A stretch of 64,000 bases of DNA from Nodularia sp. LEGE 06071 (GTDB lineage Bacteria; Cyanobacteriota; Cyanobacteriia; Cyanobacteriales; Nostocaceae). Under the pieces are notes generated by a model. That model ran no database searches. It worked only from the letters and a program-made list of their open reading frames with translations, and was not told the origin of the DNA. Positions 25,266 to 35,923 of the stretch are shown here, piece by piece. The stretch spans positions 62,001 through 126,000 of the forward strand of contig NZ_JADEWH010000010.1 of assembly GCF_015207755.1 (NCBI RefSeq), written 5' to 3'. Positions within the stretch are counted from its first letter, which is position 1. Every line of letters starts with the position of its first letter. Position numbers and translations under genes: made by a program.

Positions 25266-25305
25266 TGCTGTAGTTCAAGAACACCTATTAGCACCCAACT
25301 TCTGA
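25258..25305 (+). pseudogene. potC: potC stump (15 codons)
   Basis: ATG at 25258 overlaps the potB stop (ATGGCTAA), and the frame reads MANAVVQEHLLAPNF before TGA at 25303. The overlap is where potC should begin. After the stop comes sequence close to a dispersed repeat (TCTGAAACAAGTCGGGTATC) and then the pix operon. I infer that the rest of potC was lost by deletion or replaced. Confidence 0.5.
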
Positions 25306-25350
25306 AACAAGTCGGGTATCTTCTTGCTCACCAATAATACTAAATGGGTT

Positions 25351-28300
25351 CTATACAATTACCAAAGAAGTGGAATCTGGCTCTTCTTGATGAATCAAAT
25401 TATTGACAATAGAGAGAAATTCATGCTCTAAATAAGGCTTCGTCAAGTAAGCATTTGCACCGAGTTCATGGGCTAGCTGACGATGTTTGTCCGCACTGCG
25501 AGAAGTCAGAATTACTATTGGTATATTGACGAAATTGGGGTTTTGACGGAGATTACTTAACAATTCAAAACCATTCATCCGCGGCATTTCTAAATCAGAG
25601 ATAATCACCTGAATTTCAGCATGGCGTTGCAACTGTTCTAGAGCTTCTACACCATTTTGTGCCTGTATGACTTGATACCCAGATTTTTGCAACGTCAGAG
25701 AAAGGGTTTGCCTGAGACTAATGGCATCATCTACGACTAAAATCACTTTTGGAGCTTTGTGAGTTGATTCTAGAGCCTGACTTCGTGGTTTTTCCAGAGT
25801 ATTTGTAGGCGCAGAGGCAGTTAATAAAGGCATATTTGGAGCAGTATACCCTGACATCGCCAAGGCTTTTTGGTCTGAATTATAAGCTGTAGGCAGCAGT
25901 GCGGTCATATCACCCTGGGCTGGGCTTGACTTCGACTCCATCAGCAGTGTACCGTCAATGACTAAGATCAGGTTACCGTTGGCTAAACTACTACAACCAT
26001 AAACATATTTTGGGGGAGCGATCGCATTTCCCAAAGGTCTAATTACTAATTCCTGCTCACCAATTATTTGGTCAACTTCTAAACCAAAAACCCCCTGATT
26101 TCGCCGTAGTAGCAATACAGGATTTTTCATGACTCCGGCTTCATGGGTAATTGATGTATCGTCTAGTAAACTAGCACCATTGAACAAAGAACCATGATAG
26201 TCAATCAAATCAGACAATTGATGCAGGCTGACTATATTTTCATTGCCATCTGTATTCCAATGTAAAACTCTTTTGCCTTCAAAGTCCCTGATGTGCTGAG
26301 TAGAAGGAATCAAGATTTTTTCGATCCCGTCCAAAAGTAGGGCATAAACAACCCCTTGCGCCTGGACTAACATTAATGTATCAGTGGTCATAGACAAAGG
26401 TATTTTGAGAATAAAGGTTGTACCTTGGTTAGGCAAAGATTGAACTGAAATAGAGCCATTAAGTACTTGTAACTGAGAACGCACAATGTCTAACCCCATA
26501 CCGCGTCCCGAAATTTCATTTACCTGATCTGCGGTGGATAATCCTGGAAAAAACATCACATCTAACAATTCAGATTGAGACAAATAGCCTCTAGGGTCAT
26601 CATCAGCGATAAAATTAAGTTCAATAGCTTTTTGGCGAATCCTCTCAAAATTTAATCCCTGTCCATCATCCCGGACTTCAATTACAGTTTGACTACCCTG
26701 ATGATAGGCACAAATTTCAATCAATCCTTGCTCTGTTTTACCACGTTCTTGACGAAGTTGTGAAGATTCAATCCCGTGATCAAAAGCATTACGGACTAAG
26801 TGCAGCAAGGGTTCGTAAAGCTTTTCCGCAATTGCTTTATCCACCAGCACTTCCGTCCCTGTGAGTTTCAATTCTACAAATTTGTCATAGACACTCCCCA
26901 ATTTTTTGACCAACTGGGGTAAGCGATTCAGGACATTCCCCAGAGGTGACAACCGCGCTTCTACTAAATTATCTATAATACTAAAAGCCAAACTTTGTTT
27001 TTTGTCACTAATTTGAGTCGCTTGTCTGAGGAGTAAGTCAAGAGATTCTGTGGTTTCTTGTAATTGCATAGTTTCTTCCATCGCCTCATGCAACGACAGA
27101 TGAAATTCTGTATATATATCCATTTCCAGAGAATCAAAATTCACCGATGCAAAATTTTGTGTAGATTGGGATGTCAAATTTGGCATCTGCAAAGGCAAAT
27201 CTCTTAATTGATTTAGAGTTGCTTGGTGTCTGCTAAATCGCTGTAATAATTGCTCAAATATTTCTTTAATTTTTTCATCATATAATGTCCGCTGTTTTTG
27301 ATGAATCAGTAGTTCTCCTGCGAGATAATTCAGGCGTTGCAATCTATCTACATTTACCCGAATAAATGCTGGTTTTCGATATGTTTTACTTTCTGGTAAT
27401 TGGGATTCTGGTATTTGATCGTTATTTTGGATAGCTGGTTCAGCAACGACTTCAATGTCTGTTTCTAGAATATCTGCCAGCACTTGCTCACTGACAGCTA
27501 ATGATTGATTAATTTCCTCATTAGTGATATTTACATCCGCTTCTCCTCCCCAGATAGACTCTAGCAAGTTATCGTTTGTAGGTAATTCCAAAGTTGATAT
27601 TTCTTTGAAAACTAGCAAAGGTCGTAATTTTGCACTGTCAAGCCAATTCTTTTCTTGAGTATTAACAGGGGGATAATTTTTATATTCTTTTGCTAATGCT
27701 CGAATTTCGTTTTGTAATGTTTGAATTAAAAGGATATAGCTGTCAGATTTATCAGATATATATTCAAATTTAGCCACTGCTAACAGAATTATTAAAATGA
27801 TTCCGTGGCGATAAAGGACAAGACTATGGCTATCTTCTTCATCTTGGACAAAATTCAAAAAATCACTCAACCAATTAGTAATATAATTTATTTGGTGATC
27901 TGGCTCGGATTTGGGAATCAGCAAAGATAACTCAAGTTCTTGTTTGGGAATTTCTCTCTGGTGATTAAACCAGCCAAAAATATAGTAGATTACTTTTAAA
28001 TATAACTTGGCAGTGGTTGGTTTAATTGGCTCATTTTTAGTATTACCAGATGCCGTTAAAAATTTATAAAATTCTTCAGCATTGGTGAGAAAGTTACCAG
28101 TAGACCCAGATAACTCTTCATCTACAACGGTTGTGAAATTTTGCCACTCTGGTGAAGGTGCGCCGCCACAAGTGCGATCGCCTGCTAATACGTCTTTTTG
28201 TGCCTGCTGTAAATCAGCAAAAGCTAGTTCGGCAATCTGATATACTTGCTTAGGATTGGCTTGCAGTGCGGCGATAATTTTTTGGCAAATTTCTTGCAAA

Positions 28301-28911
28301 CCCGGTAAATTTAAAGATTCTGCCAAGCCCAGAAACACTTCAGCCTGAGAACCTAAAAAATCTTTCAATTCCTCATCATCAGGTGGCTGATTAATAGCTG
28401 CCGCAATACTTTCTAAACGTTGATTTACCCCGGATTCAAATATTGATTTCACAATATCAAAACCCAATTCCTCGGAAGTAGGAATATGAGTTTCAGCACC
28501 ATAAGCATCACCGAGTTTGTCTTGCAATTGAGCAAAAACTAAAGCTGCTCTTTGCAGAAGTTCTTCATTATTAACATTACTATCTGTCAGTTCTGTAGTT
28601 AGGGCTAGGCTCAGACATTCGTAAGCTTGAAATAAAAGTGTTTGCAGTTCAGCATCCATGACAACGGATGGATTATAAAGAGCTTTAAACACATCTTCTA
28701 AAGAATGGGAGATCATCTTAATAATCTCTAGTCCAACGTTAGCAGAGCCGCCTTTAAGGGTATGAGTTGCCCGCATTAACTTATGAACTTTAGCAATACT
28801 AAATTCTTCTGATAAGCTAAACAGTTCTTGCTCAATAATTTGCAATAAATCTGGTGCTTCTGCCAGAAAATATATATAGCCTTGCTCGCGAATTTCAGCG
28901 TCTGTAATCAT
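25351..28911 (-). CDS. pixL: CheA-type hybrid histidine kinase/response regulator (PixL)
   Basis: The protein has 1186 residues. The N-terminal Hpt domain carries phosphorylated His50 in MRATHTLKGGSANVG. A long spacer follows (about 120-500), which is low in known motifs. The dimerisation region (about 515-560) comes next, then the CheA ATPase domain with N-box LVRNAFDHGIE, G1 EVRDDGQG and G2 ISGRGMGLDIV. A CheW-like domain lies at about 850-1010, and a C-terminal receiver with Asp in VIISDLEMPRMNG. It is the last gene of the pix operon, after pixJ. The kinase should take its signal from PixJ and pass phosphate to PixG and PixH for control of type IV pilus movement. Confidence 0.9.
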   Translation of the reverse strand: MITDAEIREQGYIYFLAEAPDLLQIIEQELFSLSEEFSIAKVHKLMRATHTLKGGSANVGLEIIKMISHSLEDVFKALYNPSVVMDAELQTLLFQAYECLSLALTTELTDSNVNNEELLQRAALVFAQLQDKLGDAYGAETHIPTSEELGFDIVKSIFESGVNQRLESIAAAINQPPDDEELKDFLGSQAEVFLGLAESLNLPGLQEICQKIIAALQANPKQVYQIAELAFADLQQAQKDVLAGDRTCGGAPSPEWQNFTTVVDEELSGSTGNFLTNAEEFYKFLTASGNTKNEPIKPTTAKLYLKVIYYIFGWFNHQREIPKQELELSLLIPKSEPDHQINYITNWLSDFLNFVQDEEDSHSLVLYRHGIILIILLAVAKFEYISDKSDSYILLIQTLQNEIRALAKEYKNYPPVNTQEKNWLDSAKLRPLLVFKEISTLELPTNDNLLESIWGGEADVNITNEEINQSLAVSEQVLADILETDIEVVAEPAIQNNDQIPESQLPESKTYRKPAFIRVNVDRLQRLNYLAGELLIHQKQRTLYDEKIKEIFEQLLQRFSRHQATLNQLRDLPLQMPNLTSQSTQNFASVNFDSLEMDIYTEFHLSLHEAMEETMQLQETTESLDLLLRQATQISDKKQSLAFSIIDNLVEARLSPLGNVLNRLPQLVKKLGSVYDKFVELKLTGTEVLVDKAIAEKLYEPLLHLVRNAFDHGIESSQLRQERGKTEQGLIEICAYHQGSQTVIEVRDDGQGLNFERIRQKAIELNFIADDDPRGYLSQSELLDVMFFPGLSTADQVNEISGRGMGLDIVRSQLQVLNGSISVQSLPNQGTTFILKIPLSMTTDTLMLVQAQGVVYALLLDGIEKILIPSTQHIRDFEGKRVLHWNTDGNENIVSLHQLSDLIDYHGSLFNGASLLDDTSITHEAGVMKNPVLLLRRNQGVFGLEVDQIIGEQELVIRPLGNAIAPPKYVYGCSSLANGNLILVIDGTLLMESKSSPAQGDMTALLPTAYNSDQKALAMSGYTAPNMPLLTASAPTNTLEKPRSQALESTHKAPKVILVVDDAISLRQTLSLTLQKSGYQVIQAQNGVEALEQLQRHAEIQVIISDLEMPRMNGFELLSNLRQNPNFVNIPIVILTSRSADKHRQLAHELGANAYLTKPYLEHEFLSIVNNLIHQEEPDSTSLVIV

Positions 28912-28929
28912 AATTGGGTACTGGGTACT

Positions 28930-29010
28930 GGGGAGTAGGGAGTAGGGAGTAGGGAGTAGGGAGTGGGGAGTAGGGAGTAGGGAGTGGGGAGTAGGGAGTA
29001 GGGAGTGGGA
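28930..29010. repeat. Heptamer tandem repeat (GGGAGTA/GGGAGTG)
   Basis: About eleven units of a 7-bp motif, alternating GGGAGTA and GGGAGTG. This is the short tandemly repeated repetitive type known in heterocystous cyanobacteria. It lies between pixL and the four-helix-bundle gene. Related short tracts occur near 45172, 57085 and, inverted, 29436-29462 and 49618-49650. Confidence 0.9.
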
Positions 29011-29031
29011 AATTAGAAATGTTAAAATTCC

Positions 29032-29421
29032 CTATTCCTTATTCTCCTTTTTCTCTAAAGAACGAATGAGCGCCCGGAGCAATTTTCCTACAGATTCACA
29101 TTGTCTCAAAATTGGACTGGCTGATTGAGTATCTGTAAGTCCAATTTTGGCTCTAGACGATAGTAACAAATGAGTTTCTAGTTCTTTGAGAGAGCCTTGT
29201 GCTATTCGTAAAAATTTTATGTACTCCAAGCGATATTCCCTTCCATAACCCTCAGCAATATTTGCTGGAATTGAGGTAGATGCCCGACGAATTTGTGAAG
29301 TCATTCCGTAGAGTTCCTCTTTTGGAAACGTCATTGTTAGCTCATAGCAAGCTTCAGCTAAATTCATGCCTTCTTGCCAAACTTTTAAATCTTGATAAGA
29401 GCGAATTTCATAACTTGTCAT
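29032..29421 (-). CDS. Four-helix-bundle protein (S23 / 23S rRNA intervening-sequence type)
   Basis: The protein has 129 residues and matches the S23/IVP family (PF05635) well: DLKVWQEGMNLAEACYEL, then YGMTSQIRRASTSIPANIAEG, then LRIAQGSLKELETHLLL. The family includes proteins encoded in intervening sequences of 23S rRNA and the Avd accessory protein of diversity-generating retroelements, but neither an rRNA gene nor a reverse transcriptase is near. The gene lies between pixJ and pixL, on the same strand and with heptamer repeats on both sides, and seems to have been inserted in the operon. Its molecular role is unknown. Confidence 0.88.
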   Translation of the reverse strand: MTSYEIRSYQDLKVWQEGMNLAEACYELTMTFPKEELYGMTSQIRRASTSIPANIAEGYGREYRLEYIKFLRIAQGSLKELETHLLLSSRAKIGLTDTQSASPILRQCESVGKLLRALIRSLEKKENKE

Positions 29422-29471
29422 TACTTACCTCTGATTTATTCCCTGCTCCCTACTTCCTACCCCCCGATTAA

Positions 29472-32400
29472 TTAATTGACTTTAAACTTACTAGCAGTTG
29501 CTAATAACCCTTGTGCCATTCCTGATAAATCTTGCAAAACGGCAGAAATTTCTTGAGATTCGGTAAAAGTTTTGTTAGCGATTTCTGCGACATCTTGCAT
29601 TGATGCTGTTACCGTCACAGATTGACCCATTTGTTTTTGGGTGGCTTCAGTAATTCGCTGGATTAGCTGACTGATTTCGGCAGTTGCAGAAACAATTGCA
29701 TTCAAGTTTAGGCGGGTTTCACTGACAAAGTTTGTCCCTTCTACTACCTGCTGAATCCCTGTTTCCATCGCTACTGCAACTTCCCCAGTTTCAGTTTGAA
29801 TTTCCTGGACTAATTTTTCAATTTCAATGGTTGCTGCGGCTGATTGGCGAGATAAGGAACGAACTTCATCGGCTACAACGGCAAAGCCTTTACCATATTC
29901 CCCCGCACGAGTGGCTTCAATCGCTGCATTCAACGCCAGTACGTTAGTCTGTGTGGCGAAATTGCTGATTAAATTCACCACCTTGGAGATTTTTTGCGAA
30001 GATTCGCTGAGGCGTTTAATTTTTTTACTGGTTTGGGCGACGGTTTCACGAATCCCTTGGATGGCTTTCACAGTTTGGTTCATTGCTGCATCACCAGACT
30101 CTACGGTTTGGTTAGCTTTTTGCAACGCCAATTGCACTAAATCTGCGTTAGTGACCACAGCTTGGGTAGAGTCTACCATCTGCTGAATATCCGCTAGGGC
30201 TGTGGTAATTTCTTCAGATTGTTGTTTTGCTAGATTTGTTAGTCCCGTTAATGAAGCATCACTAGTACTAGAAGTTTGGGCTACTTTCTGGGAAGTGGTT
30301 TGGACTTGGATGACAATTTGCCGCAGTGCTTGCAAAGTATTGTTATAGGCATCCGCAATTGTACCTAGTTCGTCTTCGGTAATTGGGGCGCGGACTGTTA
30401 AATCTCCATCCAAGGCTGGTCTGAGGGCTGTTAGCAGTTGAATGGATCGTTTTTGCAGTAGTTCTTTGGCGGCTTTTTCCCGTGATGCGGCTTCTGCTAG
30501 TTTTGCTGATTGTGCCTGTAGTTTTTGCAAATACTCAGTTTGTTGTAATGCTAATCCTAGCTGGTCGCCAATGCGTGCTAACAAGGTGGTTTCGGATTCT
30601 TCCCAATCACGAGGGGCGGAATTTTGATAAGCTGCGAATAAGCCCCACAATTGTTCCCCAGAGAATATCGGAACTATCATGTAAGCTTTAATTTCAAATT
30701 GCTCTAAAATTTCAATGTGGCAAGGAGAATGATCTACTTGATAGATATCATGAGCAATAAAGCTTTCACCTTTAGCATATCGACCTCCTTGAGTTTCTTG
30801 TAAGTGGCTATCATCCCAAATGGTTTTGATATCAACACCCACTAGTTTTACCCAGTTATTTCCTACTGATTCGGCGATAAATTCACCACCCCAATCAGGA
30901 TTGAAGCGATAAACAGCGACGCGATCGCATCTTAGTAATTGGCGGACTTCTTTAGTCGCTGTTTTGAAAATTTCCTCTACATCTAAGGATTGGCGAATGC
31001 GGTTAACTATCTTAGTAACAGCTTTTTCTTGTTCTGCTATCTGAGCTAATTTCTCGGATTTTAGCCGGACTTGTTCAAGATAATCTATTTGTGATTTTGC
31101 TAGGCTAAATTGCAAGGCAATTTGAGTTAAAAAGTTAACTTCCCATGATTGCCATTCACGAGTGCCAGAATTTTGATAAGCTCCGAATAAGCCCCATAAC
31201 TTGTCTCCAAAGAATATCGGGACAATGATATAAGCTTTGGCTTCAAACTGCTCTAATATTTCAATGTGACAAGGAGCAAGACCTATTGCATAAGTGTCAT
31301 TAACAACAAAGGTTTCACCTTTGGTATAACGTCCTCCCTGAGTTTCTTGTAAGTAGGTATCATCTAAGACGGTTTTGATGTCAGTCCCTACCAATTTCAC
31401 CCAATTGTTACCCACTGATTCAGCGACAAATTCACCACCCCAATCAGCACTGAAGCGATAAACAGCGACGCGATCGCATCGCAATGATTGGCGGACTTCT
31501 TGAGTGGTTGTTTTGAAGAAACTTTCTACATCTGAAGCTTGTCGAATCCGGTTAATAGTCTTGGTTAGTGCCTTTTCTTGGGCGGCAATTTGCACTAATT
31601 GCTCAGATTGTACCTGCATTTGTTCGAGATATTCACCTTGGGAAATAGCTACACCCAATTGCAAGCCAATTTCAGTCAAACAGCTCACTTGCCAGGATTG
31701 CCATTCACGAGGTCCAGAATTTTGATAAGCTGCCAATAAACCCCATAATTGTTCCCCGGAAAAAATCGGCACAATTATATAGGCTTTCATTTGACATTGC
31801 TCTAAAATATCAATGTGGCATTGAGCATGACCCATTTGATAGATGTCATTGACTGCAAAGCTTTCGCCCTTAGCATAACGTCCTCCTTGGGTTTCTTGTA
31901 AGTGTGAATCTTCCCAGACCATTTTGAAATCTGGTGTCACCAATTTTATCCAACCCTCACCCACTGACTCAGCGACAAACTTACCACTCCAATCAGGTTG
32001 GAAGCGATAAACACCGACGCGATCGCATCGAAATAATTGGCGGATTTCTTGAGTAGTTGTTTGGAAAATCTGCTCAACGCTTGAGACGCGCAAAATCTTA
32101 TCAATGACTTTGGCTACAGATTTTTTAGCCAGTCCTTGCTGTTGTAATTCTTTTTGGAAGTTAAAGCTTTGTAATCTGTAGGTCAGTTCTGTGGTAATTT
32201 GAGATATGAGGGTTGTTTCAGACTCTTGCCATTGGCGGGCTGAAGCACAATTATGAATTGCTAATAAACCCCAAACTTTACCCTCAACTACAATCGGTAA
32301 ACTCAAACTAGATTTGACTTGAAATTTCTCTAGTAGTTGCTTTTGATAAGGTGTCAGCTGTACCTGATTAATATCGTGAATGGCGACAGGTTCTAAATAG

Positions 32401-32789
32401 TCTTCACTGGTATATAAACCAAAAAGAATACCGGGAAGATTTTCATTGAGAGTCGGTGTCCAACCTCTGGTTCTAGATTCTGATAAAACTGTACCAGACT
32501 CCAGAGAAGTAAAGCGATAAATCAAAGCGCGATCGCAGGCAATTTTCGCCCTCACCTGTGCCACACTTACTTGAAGTAACGTCTCAGTATCTGCGGCTTG
32601 ACGCATTCGAGTTGTAATTTCTTGCAACTGTCGCCGCCAATTTTTAAATTCCTGGGAAATTCCATTGAGTTCAGATATAGTATCGCTAGCAATATTGGCT
32701 AGATTATGGTCACTATACGGATGATTTAATTCTTCAAAATCAGCAGTTGTTGGTTCATTTTCGTGGTTGTGATCATATACAATTGTCAT
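29472..32789 (-). CDS. pixJ: Methyl-accepting chemotaxis protein with cyanobacteriochrome GAF domains (PixJ)
   Basis: The protein has 1105 residues with no evident membrane helix. Four GAF domains occupy about 70-765, then HAMP (about 780-830) and the methyl-accepting signalling domain (tip segment [22 protein letters not shown]). GAF1 lacks the bilin Cys ([10 protein letters not shown]). GAF2, GAF3 and GAF4 each have the Cys-His pair that binds the bilin (Cys324-His325, Cys507-His508, Cys690-His691) and the LQETQGGRY stretch typical of the red/green cyanobacteriochrome group. The Trp-x-Asp motif near the chromophore is present in GAF2 (Trp292) and GAF4 (Trp658) but is Leu475 in GAF3. It should sense light for phototaxis with PixI and PixL. 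Confidence 0.92.
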   Translation of the reverse strand: MTIVYDHNHENEPTTADFEELNHPYSDHNLANIASDTISELNGISQEFKNWRRQLQEITTRMRQAADTETLLQVSVAQVRAKIACDRALIYRFTSLESGTVLSESRTRGWTPTLNENLPGILFGLYTSEDYLEPVAIHDINQVQLTPYQKQLLEKFQVKSSLSLPIVVEGKVWGLLAIHNCASARQWQESETTLISQITTELTYRLQSFNFQKELQQQGLAKKSVAKVIDKILRVSSVEQIFQTTTQEIRQLFRCDRVGVYRFQPDWSGKFVAESVGEGWIKLVTPDFKMVWEDSHLQETQGGRYAKGESFAVNDIYQMGHAQCHIDILEQCQMKAYIIVPIFSGEQLWGLLAAYQNSGPREWQSWQVSCLTEIGLQLGVAISQGEYLEQMQVQSEQLVQIAAQEKALTKTINRIRQASDVESFFKTTTQEVRQSLRCDRVAVYRFSADWGGEFVAESVGNNWVKLVGTDIKTVLDDTYLQETQGGRYTKGETFVVNDTYAIGLAPCHIEILEQFEAKAYIIVPIFFGDKLWGLFGAYQNSGTREWQSWEVNFLTQIALQFSLAKSQIDYLEQVRLKSEKLAQIAEQEKAVTKIVNRIRQSLDVEEIFKTATKEVRQLLRCDRVAVYRFNPDWGGEFIAESVGNNWVKLVGVDIKTIWDDSHLQETQGGRYAKGESFIAHDIYQVDHSPCHIEILEQFEIKAYMIVPIFSGEQLWGLFAAYQNSAPRDWEESETTLLARIGDQLGLALQQTEYLQKLQAQSAKLAEAASREKAAKELLQKRSIQLLTALRPALDGDLTVRAPITEDELGTIADAYNNTLQALRQIVIQVQTTSQKVAQTSSTSDASLTGLTNLAKQQSEEITTALADIQQMVDSTQAVVTNADLVQLALQKANQTVESGDAAMNQTVKAIQGIRETVAQTSKKIKRLSESSQKISKVVNLISNFATQTNVLALNAAIEATRAGEYGKGFAVVADEVRSLSRQSAAATIEIEKLVQEIQTETGEVAVAMETGIQQVVEGTNFVSETRLNLNAIVSATAEISQLIQRITEATQKQMGQSVTVTASMQDVAEIANKTFTESQEISAVLQDLSGMAQGLLATASKFKVN

Positions 32790-32837
32790 GGTAAAACACC
32801 TCAGATGTTGTTAATAGTAGTCAGCAGCAAAATAAAC

Positions 32838-33311
32838 TTAATTATTAATAGCCCACAGGGGAGATTGAATAATTGCTGTTGCGTCCAAATTTAATAGCAT
32901 CTCCTCAGAACTATTAATAAAGTATCCTTTTAAAAAAGGTGACATGGCTGGATAAAATAATTCCACAGATGGAGGTTTAATTTGATTGGTATCTAGCCAT
33001 TCAATATCCATGAGAGAACGCACCAATAGACCTAAATATTTACCCTCCCTTTCCAGCACAATGGCCATCATATTTGAGAGGAAATTTGCTTCTTGCAACA
33101 CTGGAGGATAACCCAGCATTTCCTCTAAATCAACTAACCAAAGCATCTCACCACGCCAGTTATAGATACCCAAAACACAACTTGGCATTTGGGGAACGCC
33201 ACATATATCTGCCAAGGAGACTTGAAAAACTTCTGTGATCTGCTCTAAAGAAATTACTGCTGTATCTTTCGCACCCAAGTTCAAACTTAAAAATTTTTGT
33301 TTGTTCTCCAA
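32838..33311 (-). CDS. pixI: CheW-like adaptor protein PixI
   Basis: The 157-residue CheW domain protein (PF01584) has the usual LEQITEV...MPSCVLGIYNWRGEMLWLVDLEEMLGY core. It should couple the receptor PixJ to the kinase PixL. It lies between pixH and pixJ (48 bp to pixJ), on the same strand as the rest of the operon. A few residues at its start differ from E. coli CheW, as usual for Pix/Pil types. The C-terminus is close to family length. Confidence 0.88.
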   Translation of the reverse strand: MENKQKFLSLNLGAKDTAVISLEQITEVFQVSLADICGVPQMPSCVLGIYNWRGEMLWLVDLEEMLGYPPVLQEANFLSNMMAIVLEREGKYLGLLVRSLMDIEWLDTNQIKPPSVELFYPAMSPFLKGYFINSSEEMLLNLDATAIIQSPLWAINN

Positions 33312-33382
33312 GGTTATTTGTCCTTTGATATAATTGATTAGTTTGAGTCAATTAATGCCAAATATTCACAAACAATCCAGTT

Positions 33383-33745
33383 TTACTTCAGCAATTTTTT
33401 CAGGGTAACTACTAATTCTTCTTGATTTATAGGTTTCGCAAGATAAGCTTCAGCACCCAGCATATTTCCCCACATTTTATCTACATCACTATTTTTAGTT
33501 GAGCAAAAAACAATAGGTATTTTGCTAGTGTCGGGGTTATTTTTCAATTCTCGGCAAATTTCAAATCCGCTTTTACCTGGTAGAATGACATCAAGAAATA
33601 TCAGATCCGGTTTAGTGCTGTCTATTCTTTCCTGAACCTCTTCACTACTTGTAGCGCTAATCACATAGTAACCAGCTTGTTGTAAGTAACGGCTGAGGAT
33701 TTCCATATCAGTCAAACCATCTTCAACGACTAAAACAGTATTCAT
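33383..33745 (-). CDS. pixH: CheY-like response regulator PixH
   Basis: This single receiver domain has 120 residues from ATG 33745. That start has AAGGTG six bases upstream; the GTG nine bases further out does not have as good a spacing. The acidic pocket VVEDG, phospho-acceptor Asp in LIFLDVILPGKSG, Thr/Ser in VFCSTKN and Lys in LAKPINQEEL are all in place. It has no output domain. In Pix/Pil systems PixH acts beside PixG to control pilus motor bias. It is the second gene of the pix operon. Confidence 0.88.
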   Translation of the reverse strand: MNTVLVVEDGLTDMEILSRYLQQAGYYVISATSSEEVQERIDSTKPDLIFLDVILPGKSGFEICRELKNNPDTSKIPIVFCSTKNSDVDKMWGNMLGAEAYLAKPINQEELVVTLKKLLK

Positions 33746-34063
33746 AGCAAGCACCTTTCAAGTTATTCTGACAATGGAAAAGACAAAAGTATGTCTCCAA
33801 ATTATACCAGTAGGAAGTTGCAATTCTGTGAAATTTTGCTTGATGATTTTTATATTTGATCAGAGGAAATACTGTGGTTGACAAATTTTCTATTTACTAT
33901 CTTGAATCTACAAAAACTATGTGCTTGATTCCCTTCACCCTTAAGGCAAAATTTACAGAACCCAAAGCTTTTCAAAATACAAAATATCTGCTGGTGAGCA
34001 TTCTACCTGAGTTATAAAAAAGTTTTACAAGTGAATTTTGAGAATTAATTTCCCGGAAAAATA
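33746..34063. other. 318-bp spacer between pixG and pixH
   Basis: AT-rich, with no gene, repeat or strong terminator seen. The gap is long for an operon, so an internal promoter for pixH onward is possible. Confidence 0.35.
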
Positions 34064-35290
34064 TCAAGATTGAAGGCTTTGATGACAAACCTTTAAATGA
34101 GATTCATCTGGTCTTTTTTTTACTTGAGCTTGAGCCTGTACGGGTAAATATTTACGTACTACATTCATGACTTTATCTGTGGATACGGGTTTTGTCATAA
34201 AATCTGTAGCACCGACCACCTTAGCTCGGACTCGATCCAAAAGACCATCGTTACCAGTTAAGATAATCACAGGTGTGTTGGTGAAGGCGGAAACTCGGCG
34301 TAACTGAGTACAAATTTCATAACCATTCGCAATGGGCATAACTAAATCTAAAAAAATCAGGTCTGGCTTATCTTGAATCAGGGTTGGTAAAGCTTGTATA
34401 GCATCCTGAATCTTGATAAATCTCAGTCCATGTGAGATGATAATTTCCTCTAGAATTTTACAAACTTGAGGGCTATCATCTACGCAAGCGACTAATGGTG
34501 CAGTTGATTTTTGACGTTGCGGAGAAACAGGGTTGTTTTTGACTGCTGTCACTAACAAAGGCAAATCAGGTACTTCTACCAGTTCAATGATGCCTTTGAG
34601 AATATAAGAAAGCAATGAACGGGTGACAGCGACAAGACTCTGCTTCATTTTGGCTGCTAAATCTCGCAGAGTATATTTGCCGTTGATCAAATTTACAAAG
34701 TTGTTGTAGACAGCTTCACTTACCTGTTCTTGGAGTTGTTCTGGTTTTCGCAGCACTGGCGCTAAGTCGGGAGAAAAATTAGTTAAACCTGCTTCCGACC
34801 AAATTTTCCACGAGTCTTGCATCTGTTTCATAGACACATTTGCACTCGTGAAACTCATTGGTGTTTCTAGGATAACTTCCTGGCTGCGCTCACAACTTGC
34901 AGAAACGAAATTTGTTTGTTGCGCTAAATCAAACAACAGTTCTGCGACTGTGTTTTCCACAAAAGCATGAATTTGTTCTCGTTGAATTTTTTGTCTTTTA
35001 TACAAAATTTCCAGGATGCGATAATCCCAGTAATTGATTTCTATGTCTTCTCTACGTAAATTTAACTTATCTATATCAATGTGGGGGCAGTATTGAGCCA
35101 TATTTCGCCGCCAACGCCGGAAAGGATGGCTTCCTCCTGTGGCCCAAACTATGCGTCCTAGACGATAGTAAAAAGTCCACTTATGTCCCTTGGGACTTTT
35201 AATATTTAAGTAGCCATTGTATTGCAGTTCAGTACAAGTTTTAAACTCATCAAGTATGGTATTCGATTTGATCGGTTCCGGCTGGTTCAT
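34064..35290 (-). CDS. pixG: PatA-type response regulator PixG
   Basis: The protein has 408 residues. An N-terminal PATAN/DUF4388 region (about 1-110: LQYNGYLNIKSPKGHKWTFYYRLGRIVWA) is followed by a mid region and a C-terminal receiver (about 270-390) with pocket CVDDS, phospho-acceptor Asp in LIFLDLVMPIANG and Lys in FMTKPVSTDKV. Related PatA and PilG/PixG proteins link chemotaxis-like kinases to pilus motors. It is the first gene of the pix operon; the region upstream (35291-35923) should hold the promoter. Confidence 0.86.
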   Translation of the reverse strand: MNQPEPIKSNTILDEFKTCTELQYNGYLNIKSPKGHKWTFYYRLGRIVWATGGSHPFRRWRRNMAQYCPHIDIDKLNLRREDIEINYWDYRILEILYKRQKIQREQIHAFVENTVAELLFDLAQQTNFVSASCERSQEVILETPMSFTSANVSMKQMQDSWKIWSEAGLTNFSPDLAPVLRKPEQLQEQVSEAVYNNFVNLINGKYTLRDLAAKMKQSLVAVTRSLLSYILKGIIELVEVPDLPLLVTAVKNNPVSPQRQKSTAPLVACVDDSPQVCKILEEIIISHGLRFIKIQDAIQALPTLIQDKPDLIFLDLVMPIANGYEICTQLRRVSAFTNTPVIILTGNDGLLDRVRAKVVGATDFMTKPVSTDKVMNVVRKYLPVQAQAQVKKRPDESHLKVCHQSLQS

Positions 35291-35923
35291 ACTTTGTTCC
35301 TTTTTTTTACAAGTTAGCCCTTGAAATATCTAAACTATCTATACAGCAGTTAACAAGCATCTACATGATTAATAATCAACTTGGCACACTAATTTCAGAT
35401 AGCTGCCTATTTATTCTTGATGTATTACTTGATAATGCTCTTTAGTAAAGATGGGAAAGACTAATGAAAGTAGAAAGACAACAAAAGTAGAGATGGTCGA
35501 GGAGTAATTTAGTGCATAATTCCCACTCAGCTTACTCTACGCTCTCATTATTTTGGGGTTAAGATTTAGTTATCTATGTTTTATTCTAAGCAGTTATAGA
35601 CAGAATTATAACCGTATAAATCCTGATCTTATTTTCAATAAATCTTGAATTATAGATATTTTTCCCGATTTTATTTGGCTATTGGGAAGCAAGAATATTT
35701 CTCAATAATTTTTACAACTCTTAATATTTATTATAGTTAAGTATAATTGCTGGAGTAACTATTTTCCTCATTACTAGAGTATAATAACTAATAAAAATGG
35801 CGTTGCTGAATCAAGAGATGAATTGACCTGAAGCAGAAGCTCACTAGCAGCAGAAAATAATAGTTTGAGATTCTGAAGTTGAAAAATTCATATTTAAGTT
35901 CAGCAATGCCAAAGTTTCATTGA
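35291..35923. other. 633-bp spacer upstream of pixG
   Basis: No gene is supported. It is AT-rich, and minus-strand promoter elements for the pix operon should lie here, but none stands out. The gene on its far side ends at 35924 on the same strand. Confidence 0.4.

Noticed and set aside
28930-29010. CRISPR array
   Set aside because: The units are 7-bp tandem heptamers without spacers, so it is a simple repeat.
29032-29421. Diversity-generating retroelement, suggested by the Avd-like four-helix bundle
   Set aside because: No reverse transcriptase, template repeat or variable protein is found nearby.
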